Position numbers and translations under genes: made by a program. Positions 1 through 8,253 of a stretch of DNA of 64,000 nt are shown in pieces. The notes below the pieces were generated by a model. It worked only from the letters and a program-made list of their open reading frames with translations, searched no databases and had not been told where the DNA came from. How positions within the stretch are numbered: position 1 is the first letter of the stretch; the number at the start of each line of letters is the position of its first letter. The stretch comes from Bacillota bacterium (GTDB lineage Bacteria; Bacillota; Sulfobacillia; Sulfobacillales; Sulfobacillaceae): positions 81,726-145,725 of the forward strand of contig JAIMBD010000004.1 in assembly GCA_023511625.1 (NCBI GenBank), written 5' to 3'.

Positions 1-51
1 GTTGCGGGAGCTTCCGCCCCCCTTTTTGTGGGCAAACAACTGCAGCCGCAT
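1..51 (-). CDS. rpmA: Ribosomal protein L27, 5' end only
   Basis: Seventeen codons of the 50S ribosomal protein L27 gene run off the left edge of the window. The peptide begins MRLQLFAHKKGGGSSRN, which matches the Firmicutes L27 N-terminus, including the short extension (here MRLQLF) before the AxKKG start of the mature protein. A purine-rich ribosome site (AAAGGGGGGA) precedes the ATG. It follows rplU and the prp protease gene, the standard order. In this phylum the extension is removed by the protease encoded just upstream. Confidence 0.93.
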   Translation of the reverse strand, partial: MRLQLFAHKKGGGSSRN

Positions 52-53
52 CG

Positions 54-404
54 TCAATCCCCCCTTTCTCGACCGGCCGTGGCCGGCTCTTCGACGTCGT
101 CATACCGCACGTAGCGCCGGTGGCTCGTCCCGAGGTCGGCCAGCCCGGCGGCGATGGCCTCCACCACCGCCCGCACCTCCGGGGAGATCGGCTCGGCAAA
201 GGAAAAATCGGCCGCCCCTTCCTCCACCCGGATCTGCCCCTGCCAGCCGGGCGTCTTTGGGAGCGCCAAGGCCAACGTCTCGACCAAGGCGCTGACGGCC
301 GCACAGACCACATCCTGCCCGGCCGCACCCGCCCCCGCGTGCCCCCGCACCCAAAGCCTCCGGGGCATCTGATCGGGGCCGCGAACCAGGCGGACACGGA
401 TCAC
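54..404 (-). CDS. prp: Prp/YsxB cysteine protease that trims ribosomal protein L27
   Basis: A 116-residue protein of the YsxB/Prp family. The family signature is visible as RGHAGAG...DVVCAAVS, placing the catalytic pair at His22 and Cys34. In Staphylococcus aureus, Prp cleaves the N-terminal extension of ribosomal protein L27, a step needed for ribosome function. The gene sits between rplU and rpmA. Its GTG start overlaps the rplU stop in a GTGA arrangement, so translation is probably coupled. The L27 encoded next carries an extension of the type Prp removes. Length is normal for the family. Confidence 0.92.
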   Translation of the reverse strand: MIRVRLVRGPDQMPRRLWVRGHAGAGAAGQDVVCAAVSALVETLALALPKTPGWQGQIRVEEGAADFSFAEPISPEVRAVVEAIAAGLADLGTSHRRYVRYDDVEEPATAGRERGD

Positions 405-730
405 GAGGCGGCTTCGGGAAGGTGGATGGCCAGCACCTTAAGCCGGGTCAGATTCTGCCGATGGCCCTGGCGGCGGCGGTAGTTGACCTTGGGCTTGTAC
501 TTGAAGACCAGAATCTTCGGCCCTCGCTCTTGCCGCAAGACTTGGGCCACCACCTTGGCCCCGGGCACGTACGGCGTGCCCACCCAGGTCTCGCCTTGGT
601 CGCCGGCCACCATGAGGCACCGATCGATCTCGATCTCTGCCCCCTCTTCGCCTGGCAGCCGCTCGACCACCACCACCTGCCCGGGCTCCACCCGATACTG
701 GCGCCCGCCGGTCTCTACAATCGCGTACAC
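401..730 (-). CDS. rplU: Ribosomal protein L21
   Basis: A 109-residue protein of the large ribosomal subunit. The N-terminus YAIVETGGRQYRVEPG and the C-terminal KYKPKVNYRRRQGHRQ are typical of L21, which binds 23S rRNA. The GTG at 730 is preferred because AGGAGGGG lies 7-8 bases upstream and homologues begin with M-YAI; the open frame continues upstream but without family similarity. It is the first gene of the rplU-prp-rpmA operon and is preceded by a good sigma-A promoter. Confidence 0.96.
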   Translation of the reverse strand: MYAIVETGGRQYRVEPGQVVVVERLPGEEGAEIEIDRCLMVAGDQGETWVGTPYVPGAKVVAQVLRQERGPKILVFKYKPKVNYRRRQGHRQNLTRLKVLAIHLPEAAS

Positions 731-781
731 GGTCCTACCCCTCCTGCACCCACGGCGCCTTGCCGGCGCCAAACCGCACTG

Positions 782-811
782 AGCCTATCACACCCCAAAA
801 GCCCTTGTCAA
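782..811 (-). promoter_or_regulatory. Predicted sigma-A promoter of rplU-prp-rpmA
   Basis: On the minus strand a perfect -35 TTGACA (806-811) is followed after 18 bases by a -10-like TAGGCT (782-787). It lies about 50 bases before the rplU start and overlaps the last codons of the RNase gene upstream. Confidence 0.6.
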
Positions 812-2709
812 ACCGCCCCGCCTCCGGTCCAAACCTCGACCGCCTCCGGGTGGGGATCCGGCGCCGGGGACTCGGGCGCCGCCAATCCCGCCGGGGCCAA
901 CGGTGCCGGCTCGACCATGCGCGCCGTGGCAAAGGTGCGCATGGTGCGCACGATCTCCACCTCCACGCGCTCCCCGATGCGGTTGCCGGCCCCCTCGATG
1001 TCGATCACGTACCCCGACAGCCGGCTGATTCCGTCCCGCGGATTGGTGGCGTGGCGCTCCTCCACCACCACCTCCATGCGGTGGCCCTCTCGCACCGGCA
1101 GGGCCATGGCCTCCACCTCGCTCTTGCTCCCCACCTGCACGATCTTCAGCTCATCGAGCTCGCATAAGCTGGATCCGCGGATGTAGACCGCGCGCCCCGT
1201 CTCCCGCTCCAATTCCCGGAGGTTGACGCCGCCGGGCCCGATGAGGTGAGCCGCCACGTGCGGGTGCGCCTCGGCCAAGATGGCCTCGGCGCCGGTCTCC
1301 CGAAGCTTCTCGGCGATGCGCTGGCTGAACCGGCGCGCCGTCACCTCTTCCGAGAGGATGTGGCCACGCCCCTCGCACAGCGGGCAGACGCGCGTCATCT
1401 GGTCGAGCAGCGACTCCCGCACCTTCTTGCGCGTCATCTCCAAAAGCCCAAGCCGTGTCATCCCCAACACCGTCACCCGGGTGCGGTCTTCCTGCAGCGC
1501 CTCCTCAAAGGCCCGCACCACCGCCTTCTGATCGGCCTCCTGCTCCATGTCGATGAAGTCGACCACGATGATCCCGCTGATGTCGCGCAGCCGCAGTTGG
1601 CGGGCGATCTCCACTGCCGCCTCGAGGTTGGTGGTGCGCACGGTGTCAGCGAGGTCCGTGGTGCCCACGTTCTTTCCGGTGTTGACGTCGATCACGGTCA
1701 GCGCTTCGGTCTCGTCGATGACCAAATAGCCGCCGCACTTCAGCCACACCCGGCGCTTTAAGGCCCGCTCCAGCTCTGCCTCGACCCCGCGCGCCTCAAA
1801 CAGCGGCACCTCGCCCTGGTACAGTTCGATGCGGTCCTTCAATCCTGGCGACAGCGAAGCGGCCATCTCCCGCGCCCGCTGATACGCGCGCGGCGAATCA
1901 ATGATTAACCGGTCTACCGACTCGTCGAAGTGGTCGCGGATGGTCCGGGCGATGAGACCCGCCTCCCGGTGGAGCACCGTCGGGGCCTTGGCCGTCTTGG
2001 CCTTCTGGCGAATGCGGGTCCAAAGCCGCCGCAGGTAAGCGAGGTCGCGCATCAGGGTCCGCTGCGAGACGCCCTCTGCCACCGTGCGCACGATGAGCCC
2101 CATGCCCTTCGGGCGGATCTTCTCGGCGATGGCCCGAAGCCGTTCGCGCTCGGCCTCTGACTCGATCCGGCGCGAGACGCCGATGGTATCCGAATACGGC
2201 GTCAGCACCAGATAGCGCCCCGGCAGGCTGAGATTGGTCGTCACCCGCGCCCCTTTGGTGCCGATGGGCTCCTTGGCGACCTGGACCACGATCTCCTGCC
2301 CCACCTTGAGCACATCCTGAATGGCGGTGGTCTTGCGCCGGTCGCGCTCGGGCCCATGGGCGTCGTCGACATACAAGAAGGCGTTTTTGTCCAGTCCCAG
2401 GTTGACGAACGCCGCGCGCATGCCGGGCAGGACGTTTTCCACCCGCCCCTTGTAGATGTTGCCGGCCGCCTGCTCTTCGTCGTCGCGCTCGGTGTAGAAC
2501 TCGACGAGTTGCCCGTCCTCTAAGATGGCCATGCGGCTGTGACGGGTTCCAATGTTGACCAAAACTTCCTTAAAAACTTTCCGCTCCGGCACAATGGGGG
2601 CGCTTTGGGCTCCGGCGTCCCCAGGGGATTCGGCGCCGGATTCTTTGACCGCCTTACCGCTTTCTTCTGCGGGAAGAATCCCCCAACGGCGACGCTTGCG
2701 CCGTGACAT
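808..2709 (-). CDS. rng: Ribonuclease E/G family endoribonuclease
   Basis: A 633-residue RNase E/G. After a basic N-terminal extension (about 50 residues, SRRKRRRWG) comes the S1 domain (NIYKGRVENVLPGMRAAFVNLG), then the catalytic DNase I-like region with DVNTG and DFIDME, whose acidic residues bind magnesium. A zinc-link motif CPLCEGRGH follows. The C-terminus (VREGHRMEVVVEERH...GERVEVEIVR) resembles a TRAM-type RNA-binding domain. The family processes rRNA and initiates mRNA decay. The ATG at 2709 is chosen because AAAGGAG sits 7 bases upstream. Location just before rplU is common in clostridia-like genomes. Confidence 0.94.
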   Translation of the reverse strand: MSRRKRRRWGILPAEESGKAVKESGAESPGDAGAQSAPIVPERKVFKEVLVNIGTRHSRMAILEDGQLVEFYTERDDEEQAAGNIYKGRVENVLPGMRAAFVNLGLDKNAFLYVDDAHGPERDRRKTTAIQDVLKVGQEIVVQVAKEPIGTKGARVTTNLSLPGRYLVLTPYSDTIGVSRRIESEAERERLRAIAEKIRPKGMGLIVRTVAEGVSQRTLMRDLAYLRRLWTRIRQKAKTAKAPTVLHREAGLIARTIRDHFDESVDRLIIDSPRAYQRAREMAASLSPGLKDRIELYQGEVPLFEARGVEAELERALKRRVWLKCGGYLVIDETEALTVIDVNTGKNVGTTDLADTVRTTNLEAAVEIARQLRLRDISGIIVVDFIDMEQEADQKAVVRAFEEALQEDRTRVTVLGMTRLGLLEMTRKKVRESLLDQMTRVCPLCEGRGHILSEEVTARRFSQRIAEKLRETGAEAILAEAHPHVAAHLIGPGGVNLRELERETGRAVYIRGSSLCELDELKIVQVGSKSEVEAMALPVREGHRMEVVVEERHATNPRDGISRLSGYVIDIEGAGNRIGERVEVEIVRTMRTFATARMVEPAPLAPAGLAAPESPAPDPHPEAVEVWTGGGAV

Positions 2710-2820
2710 GCGATAACTCCTTTCCCCCAAGCTCCGTCGGCAAAAGGCGCCGGTTCTGGCGGCATACCGCCTTCCCAGGCGTTCCCTCGCCCTCATCATA
2801 GAGGTTTGCCGGGGGCGGCG

Positions 2821-3687
2821 TCAACGCGAGGCCAGAAGCCGCCCCACCGGAACGGTGGGGCCCCAGCGCCGAAGCCCCGCCCACAGGTCCTCCTCCCATA
2901 AGATGCCCAAGCGGTGCAGGTTTTCGTCCACCACTGCCACCCGGTGATAGCGCAGTGGTCGCATGGCTTCCAAGACCAGCCCCAAGGGCGCGGTGTCGCG
3001 CACGGCGAAATCGTCCAGCGGCCACAGCGGCCGGCGGGCGAAGGCCGCCCCCCGCGCCGCGAGGTCGCGCACGGCCCAGACGGCACCGTAACGCGGGTGG
3101 CGCAGGGCACCCCAATACAGGACGCCGGCAAAGAGGAGGCGGCTCGGCGAAGGATGGCCGAGCGCGGCCTCGGCCAACGCGGCCGCCATCAACCCTAGCC
3201 CCAGCCAACGTCCCCCCGCCTGCACCCAGGACTCCGCCCTGCGATACCCGACCCGCCGGGCCAGCACCAACTTGGCGAGGTGTCCGCCATCGAGCGGCCA
3301 CACCGGTAGGAGATTGATGAGGCCGATGAAGAGGTTGGCGCGGCTAAATGCCGCCACCCAACCGGGGTCGACGCCGGCCCGGGGCCCGATCCAGGTGGCC
3401 AACGTGGCCCAGACCGCGTTTTGCAACGGCCCTACCACTGCCACCATGGCCTCCACCGGCGGGTCCTGGCCCTCGAGCCCAGGGATGCGAGCGATGCCGC
3501 CGAACGGCCAAATCTCCACCCGCTGCACCGTCAACCCTAACAGTTCCGCCATAGCGGCGTGGGACAGCTCGTGGAGCAGTACCGCCAAAAATCCGACCAC
3601 GAACCAACGGAGCTGGCCGGTGGCCAAAAACCAGGGCACTGCCAGCCAAAAGAGCGGGTGGACCCAAATCCGCCCCACTGCCCCCAC
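2821..3687 (-). CDS. spoIVFB: Site-2 (M50) metalloprotease, SpoIVFB type
   Basis: A 288-residue intramembrane metalloprotease. The zinc motif HELSH is at residues 39-43 in an early membrane helix. The second motif NLLPVWPLDGGH supplies the conserved Asp. At least four membrane segments precede a C-terminal CBS-like cytoplasmic part (from about residue 215). In sporulating Bacillota, SpoIVFB cleaves pro-sigma-K in the mother cell membranes. The start GTG follows directly on the stop of spoIVFA, so the pair is translationally coupled. Vegetative M50 paralogues exist, but the neighbouring spoIVFA makes the sporulation role likely. Confidence 0.9.
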   Translation of the reverse strand: MGAVGRIWVHPLFWLAVPWFLATGQLRWFVVGFLAVLLHELSHAAMAELLGLTVQRVEIWPFGGIARIPGLEGQDPPVEAMVAVVGPLQNAVWATLATWIGPRAGVDPGWVAAFSRANLFIGLINLLPVWPLDGGHLAKLVLARRVGYRRAESWVQAGGRWLGLGLMAAALAEAALGHPSPSRLLFAGVLYWGALRHPRYGAVWAVRDLAARGAAFARRPLWPLDDFAVRDTAPLGLVLEAMRPLRYHRVAVVDENLHRLGILWEEDLWAGLRRWGPTVPVGRLLASR

Positions 3688-4353
3688 CTACCGCCTCACG
3701 GTGCCGGCAGGCGGCCACAGGGCGCCAAAATATTGCACCGCCAGGGGGTCGGTGGGGATGCCCCGCACCCACACCTCGAGCGTCCACGGTCTGCTGCCGG
3801 CCACGCCGATAGCGGCGTCGGCGCCCACCCGCTCTCCCACCTTCACCGAGGCCCGACCGAGCCCCACGAACGCCACCGCCACGGTGGGCGTCACCCGCTC
3901 TACCACTGTGGCCCCCGTCGGCCCCGACGCCACCGTGACCACCATGCCGCCGGGCCCCGAACGGACCGGCGCGCCGGCGGCCTCGGCGATGCGCACCCCT
4001 GGAAAGAAGGCGGCCTTCAAGCCAGTGCCCTGCCACCCGTAGCGCTCCATCACCGCAAATGCCCCGCGCACCGGCGGCGGCCACATCGACGGCGGGGCCG
4101 TACCGACGGGGCCCCCCAAGGCCGGCAACACCGCGCGCCACGTCGGCGGCAGTGGCGTGTTCCAGTTCAGCCACCGGGTGACGGTGGCGCTCAACACCGC
4201 GCGCCACGGGGGACCCAAGCGATCCAAACCGCCCCGCACCAGGCTAAACAACACCAAAGCCGCCACGGCCTGGGTCAAGAGCCGGGGCGGGCGCCGCCGC
4301 GGCGGGGGCGACCAGGAGGGCAGCGTAGAAGAAGAAAACGGTTCCGCCTGCAT
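3688..4353 (-). CDS. spoIVFA: SpoIVFA-like regulator with degenerate LytM/M23 domain
   Basis: A 221-residue protein with a proline/arginine-rich N-terminus, one membrane helix (about residues 27-45) and an extracytoplasmic C-terminal domain resembling an M23/LytM fold (GPGGMVVTVASGPTGATVVERV...VKVGERVGADAAIG) without clear zinc ligands. In B. subtilis SpoIVFA anchors and inhibits the SpoIVFB protease until the SpoIVB signal arrives from the forespore. GGAGGG precedes the ATG. It lies immediately upstream of spoIVFB. Confidence 0.82.
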   Translation of the reverse strand: MQAEPFSSSTLPSWSPPPRRRPPRLLTQAVAALVLFSLVRGGLDRLGPPWRAVLSATVTRWLNWNTPLPPTWRAVLPALGGPVGTAPPSMWPPPVRGAFAVMERYGWQGTGLKAAFFPGVRIAEAAGAPVRSGPGGMVVTVASGPTGATVVERVTPTVAVAFVGLGRASVKVGERVGADAAIGVAGSRPWTLEVWVRGIPTDPLAVQYFGALWPPAGTVRR

Positions 4354-4415
4354 CGGAATCCCTCCGGGGTTCCTTATGCCCGCCGAGGGACAAACATGCG
4401 TCGGGGTTTGGCAGC

Positions 4416-4438
4416 AAAACGGGCGCGTCGGCGCGCCC
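4416..4438 (-). terminator. Weak intrinsic terminator after the PAP2 gene
   Basis: A 7-bp perfect stem (GGGCGCG/CGCGCCC, 4421-4438) with a 4-base loop, followed on the minus strand by GTTTTG. It separates the PAP2 phosphatase gene from spoIVFA. Confidence 0.45.
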
Positions 4439-4467
4439 GGTCTGGTCTTTCGGCTTGTCGCCGCCGT

Positions 4468-5094
4468 TCAGCGCCGAAAGCGGTACCGCTTTCCCCCTTG
4501 GATGCGGAACAGGCCGAACAACACCCGCACCAACCCCTCGAGGCGCGCGCGGATGGCCAGGACGAAAAGCCCGCTGGCGATCCCCACCAAGGCCCCCGCC
4601 AGCACGTCCGTCGGCCAGTGCAGCCCCGTCACCACCCGCGCCCAGGCCACGGCCGCCGCCAAGAGGAGGCCCCACAAGAAGTCCTGCGCGCCGGCGAAGG
4701 CCAGGGCCACGGCGAAGGCGAAGCTACCGGCGGCGTGGTCACTGGGAAACGAGGTGTCGGCGGCGTGGCGCAAGAGCGGATGGATGAGGCCGGGCAAGGC
4801 CACGAAGGGGCGAGGCCGGTACGGCAAGAGGTGGCCCAAGACGGCATTGACTACCAAGGCCAACACGCCGGCCACCACCGCGTAGACCACTGCCCGTCGG
4901 GCGCGATTTTGCACCCGCGGTGGCCAAAACCAGAGCAACAGGAAGACCACGGCCCAGATCTCGGGGCTGTATTTCGCCAAGAGAGCCGCCACACTGCCGA
5001 CCAGGTGGTGATGGAGGCCCAGCTGGTTTAGGGCCAGGGCGCCGTGGCGATCGATGGAGAAGATGGGAAACGTGTGGGCGGTTCGGACCTTCAA
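4468..5094 (-). CDS. PAP2-family membrane phosphatase, probably undecaprenyl-diphosphatase
   Basis: A 208-residue integral membrane protein with the three PAP2 phosphatase motifs: a variant first motif ending RPRPF, the central PSDHAAGS, and ARVVTGLHWPTDVLAG with the catalytic His. Five or six membrane helices are visible. By family it most likely recycles undecaprenyl pyrophosphate (BcrC type) for peptidoglycan synthesis, which fits its place beside rodA; a lipid phosphatase of other specificity is possible. The likely start is a TTG with GAGG ten bases upstream. Confidence 0.8.
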   Translation of the reverse strand: MKVRTAHTFPIFSIDRHGALALNQLGLHHHLVGSVAALLAKYSPEIWAVVFLLLWFWPPRVQNRARRAVVYAVVAGVLALVVNAVLGHLLPYRPRPFVALPGLIHPLLRHAADTSFPSDHAAGSFAFAVALAFAGAQDFLWGLLLAAAVAWARVVTGLHWPTDVLAGALVGIASGLFVLAIRARLEGLVRVLFGLFRIQGGKRYRFRR

Positions 5095-5106
5095 GCGGCA
5101 CCGTCC

Positions 5107-6288
5107 TCATTCGGAAATTTGACGGGTAGAGTATAGCACAACCCGGGGCGTGGTTTCGGGATACGGCACCGCATGCCGCCGCATGGCCACGTTGATCAAC
5201 AGCCCCAGGCCGACGGCATCGGTCAGATAGGCCGACCCGCCGTAACTGATAAACGGCAGCGGCACCCCTGCCACCGGCATCACCCCTGCCGCCATCCCGG
5301 CGCTTTCTACCACGTGAAAGGCGAAAAACGCGGTCACGCCGGCCGCCAAGAGGCTGCCGAAGCGGTCGCGGGCGTGCGCTGTGATGGCCAGAGCTCGCCA
5401 GATGAGCAACAGGTACAGAAACAGCACCGCCATAGCCCCTACGAACCCGAGCTCTTCGCCGATGACGGCGAAGATGAAGTCAGTGTAGGCTTCCGGAAGA
5501 AAGCTGAGCTGGCTCGGCGGCGCCCCGAAGAGGCCGGTTCCGAAGAGCCCCCCCGAGCCCACCGCGATGCGCGACTGAATGACGTTGAACCCGGCGCCCA
5601 AGGGGTCGCGTTCGGGGTGCAAGAAGATCATCAAGCGGTTCAATTGGTACTGGTGCATGGGAATGAAGAGGTGAAAGCGCAGGTGCAGGTAAATCCACAG
5701 CACGGCCACGCCGAGCCCCCCGGGAAAGAGGATTAACATCTTGAGCCAGGGCACGCCAGCCACGTAGAACATGCCCGCGACGATGGCCACCAGGACCAGG
5801 GCCGTGCCGAGGTCGGGCTGCTTTAAGATCAGCAGCATCGGCACGGCCACCACGCCCAGCGCCTGGGCGATGTCGCGCCATCGCTCCAGGCGCTCGCCGC
5901 GGTCAAGGTAGGTGGCCAAGGCCAGAATGACGGCTACTTTGGAAAATTCTGAGGGCTGAAGCTCAAAGGGGCCGAGCTGGATCCAGCGCTGGGCGCCTAG
6001 GGCGGTGTGCCCCTTGACCAGCACCAACATCAGCAGGAGGACGGCGCCGCCCCAGACGAAGGGCGCCCAGGCCTTCAAGCGCTCGTAGGGGATGGCGCAG
6101 GTCAAAAACAACAAGCCCATCCCGAGCGCGATCCACACCCCCTGCCGCAGGGTGTAGTAGAGCGGGTGGTGCGGCGGGACCACCGGCTGGGTGGCGGTGG
6201 TGATCAAGACCAAGCCGAGCCCCGACAACAACACCATCAAGGCAAAACTCCAATAGTCGAAATGGCGCCAGACCCCGCGCTCCGACAC
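5107..6288 (-). CDS. rodA: RodA: SEDS peptidoglycan glycosyltransferase for cell elongation
   Basis: A 393-residue polytopic protein of the FtsW/RodA/SpoVE family with about ten membrane helices. Signatures include ALGAQRWIQLGPFELQPSE, the loop QPDLGTALV, and the C-terminal PLPFISYGGS. SEDS proteins polymerise lipid II; RodA acts with a class B PBP in the elongasome guided by MreB. Clustering with mreBCD favours RodA over FtsW. The start is a GTG after a GA-rich ribosome site. The 214-bp gap to minE contains repeated GGCGCC palindromes but no clear terminator. Confidence 0.92.
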   Translation of the reverse strand: MSERGVWRHFDYWSFALMVLLSGLGLVLITTATQPVVPPHHPLYYTLRQGVWIALGMGLLFLTCAIPYERLKAWAPFVWGGAVLLLMLVLVKGHTALGAQRWIQLGPFELQPSEFSKVAVILALATYLDRGERLERWRDIAQALGVVAVPMLLILKQPDLGTALVLVAIVAGMFYVAGVPWLKMLILFPGGLGVAVLWIYLHLRFHLFIPMHQYQLNRLMIFLHPERDPLGAGFNVIQSRIAVGSGGLFGTGLFGAPPSQLSFLPEAYTDFIFAVIGEELGFVGAMAVLFLYLLLIWRALAITAHARDRFGSLLAAGVTAFFAFHVVESAGMAAGVMPVAGVPLPFISYGGSAYLTDAVGLGLLINVAMRRHAVPYPETTPRVVLYSTRQISE

Positions 6289-6502
6289 CCGGTATCCCCC
6301 CTCGGCGGCTCTCGCGGTCAGTATACCGAAAAGGCGCGCCCCCCTCGCGGCCAGATTTCGGTGGACAGGCCAGGGTTCGACGCCCTTCCCTCATCTTGAC
6401 AGCCTACCGCGCACGCCTCCCGCTGGGGTGGAAACGCGATGAGAACTGGTTAAAGGTCTTTTCATGGACGCCGCGCCGGCGCCGTCCCGGCGCCCCGTTG
6501 CT

Positions 6503-6769
6503 TCACGGCGCCGGGCGCTTCACCCACTTGACGGGAATGTTGGCCACCAGTGCCATGGAGTCGTCCTGGCGAGCCACATCCACGCGGAATCCGTGGTCGT
6601 CGATCTCGAGATACTCGGAGATGACGCGAATCAGGTCGTCCTTGAGATGCTCCAGGGTTTCCGGCGACAGGCTGGTCCGGTCGTGCACCAGCACCAGCCG
6701 CAGGCGCTCTTTGGCCACCGTCTTGCTGGACTCTTCGCGGCCGAAAACCCGCGCCAGCAGATCAAACAC
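6503..6769 (-). CDS. minE: Cell division topological specificity factor MinE
   Basis: An 88-residue MinE: N-terminal membrane helix (VFDLLARVFGR), the MinD-contact strand (KERLRLVLVHDR) and the C-terminal dimerisation domain (LIRVISEYLEIDD...VDVARQDDSMALVANIPV). MinE drives MinCD oscillation and restricts division to midcell. GTG at 6769 is preferred, since family members begin at this position and AAGGTGGGGAGG lies just upstream; an in-frame GTG at 6781 is the alternative. It follows minD directly. Confidence 0.92.
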   Translation of the reverse strand: MFDLLARVFGREESSKTVAKERLRLVLVHDRTSLSPETLEHLKDDLIRVISEYLEIDDHGFRVDVARQDDSMALVANIPVKWVKRPAP

Positions 6770-6784
6770 GGACCTCCCCACCTT

Positions 6785-7582
6785 TTACCCCCGTAATCCC
6801 ATGAGCTTGCGGATTCGGCCGAGAAACCCCGATTCCTCCTCCAATTTGAAGAGCGGCACATCCTCGCCCATCAACCGGCGGGTGATGTTGCGGTAGGCCT
6901 CGCCGGCCCGCGACTGCGGGTTGAGGACTGCCGGCTCGCCGCGGTTGGTCGAGACGACGATGGTCTCGTCTTCCGGCACCACGCCTAACAGTTCGATGGC
7001 CAAGATCTCGATCATGTCGTCGATGTCCATCATGTCGCCGCGGCGGACCATGTTGGGGCGGATGCGGTTGATGATGAGGCTTGGCTTGTGCTTCTCCTGG
7101 GCCTCCAAAAGCCCGATGATGCGGTCGGCGTCGCGCACCGAGGAGACCTCCGGGGTGGCCACCACCAGCGCCTTGTCGGCACCGGCCACGGCGTTGCGGA
7201 ACCCCTGCTCGATGCCGGCCGGCGAGTCGACCAACACGTAATCGAACTCGTCCTTGAGCCGTCCCACCAACTCCGCCATCTGCTCGGGGCTGACCGCCGT
7301 CTTGTCCCGGGTCTGCGCGGCGGGCAACAGGTACAGGTTCTCAAAGCGCTTGTCCTTGATGAGCGCGTTCTTGAGCTTGGCGAAGCCCTCCACCACGTCC
7401 ACCAAGTCGTAGACGATGCGATTCTCCAGTCCCATCACCACGTCCAGGTTGCGCAACCCGATGTCGGCGTCGACCAAGGCCACCTTCCGCCCCGCCTGCG
7501 CCAAAGCCGCGCCCAAATTGGCGGTAGTGGTGGTTTTGCCGACCCCTCCCTTGCCGGACGTGATGACAATCGCTTCCCCCAT
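6785..7582 (-). CDS. minD: Septum-site determining ATPase MinD
   Basis: A 265-residue P-loop ATPase. The deviant Walker A is GKGGVGKTTTTANLG at the N-terminus; further motifs are VDADIGLRNLD and VDSPAGIEQGF. The C-terminus (FLGRIRKLMGLRG) is an amphipathic membrane-targeting helix. MinD recruits MinC to the membrane and is released by MinE. GGGGGAG precedes the ATG. It lies between minC and minE. Confidence 0.97.
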   Translation of the reverse strand: MGEAIVITSGKGGVGKTTTTANLGAALAQAGRKVALVDADIGLRNLDVVMGLENRIVYDLVDVVEGFAKLKNALIKDKRFENLYLLPAAQTRDKTAVSPEQMAELVGRLKDEFDYVLVDSPAGIEQGFRNAVAGADKALVVATPEVSSVRDADRIIGLLEAQEKHKPSLIINRIRPNMVRRGDMMDIDDMIEILAIELLGVVPEDETIVVSTNRGEPAVLNPQSRAGEAYRNITRRLMGEDVPLFKLEEESGFLGRIRKLMGLRG

Positions 7583-7609
7583 CGGCTCTACTCCCCCTTA
7601 ATACGCTGG

Positions 7610-8113
7610 TCAGCGGTTGGCCGGCCAGCGATCGATCACCAATTGCCCATTGCGTATCTCGGCGTACTCGGGGACATCGGGCACGTGGTCCTCGCCGTCA
7701 TCCGGTGCCCGGGCAATGAGGTGCGCGATCCGCAACTGGGTGGGGGCCAGTCGAAATGCGCTGACAATGGCGCGCTGATCTCCGCGCGCCCCGGCATGAG
7801 CCACGCCGCGCAGCCAACCCATGACCACGATGTCGCCTCCGGCGGTGATCTCGGCCCCCGGATTGACATCGCCCAACACCACGACGTTGCCGCCAAACCG
7901 CACGGTCTGCCCGGAACGGAGCGTACGCCGGATCAGGACGGTGGGGTGGCGGCGCGCCTCTTCATTCCAATCTGCCGGTCCTTGCGCCTCCGCGTCCCCG
8001 CGCCGGGCCCCCGCCCCGCGCCACCCGTTCGCCTCCGGTTCCCAACCGTGCCCCGCCCACTCGGGAAAGATCTCGCCCGTTCTCCGTTTGGCCACCCTCG
8101 GCGCCTCCTCCAT
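7610..8113 (-). CDS. minC: MinC division inhibitor reduced to its C-terminal domain
   Basis: A 167-residue protein; B. subtilis MinC has about 226. Residues 54-167 form the right-handed beta-helix MinC C-domain (LRSGQTVRFGGNVVVLGDVN...AGGDIVVMGWLRGVAHAGA), which dimerises and binds MinD. The first 50 residues are charged and low-complexity, with no sign of the N-terminal domain that blocks FtsZ. An in-frame TGA lies three codons before the ATG, so no longer start exists in this frame. Either this MinC inhibits FtsZ by another route, or the N-domain has been lost. Confidence 0.88.
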   Translation of the reverse strand: MEEAPRVAKRRTGEIFPEWAGHGWEPEANGWRGAGARRGDAEAQGPADWNEEARRHPTVLIRRTLRSGQTVRFGGNVVVLGDVNPGAEITAGGDIVVMGWLRGVAHAGARGDQRAIVSAFRLAPTQLRIAHLIARAPDDGEDHVPDVPEYAEIRNGQLVIDRWPANR

Positions 8114-8253
8114 CCAGCGTCACCAACTTACAGATTCTCCCTTGGCATTAGAACTCCTTCCAGGAGCCCGAAGGGATCGCGAAGTTTTTGAGGTCAAATT
8201 GCGCCACCGGGCGACGCGAAGCGGAAAATCCGGCGAAAGCAGGGGGCTTTCGG

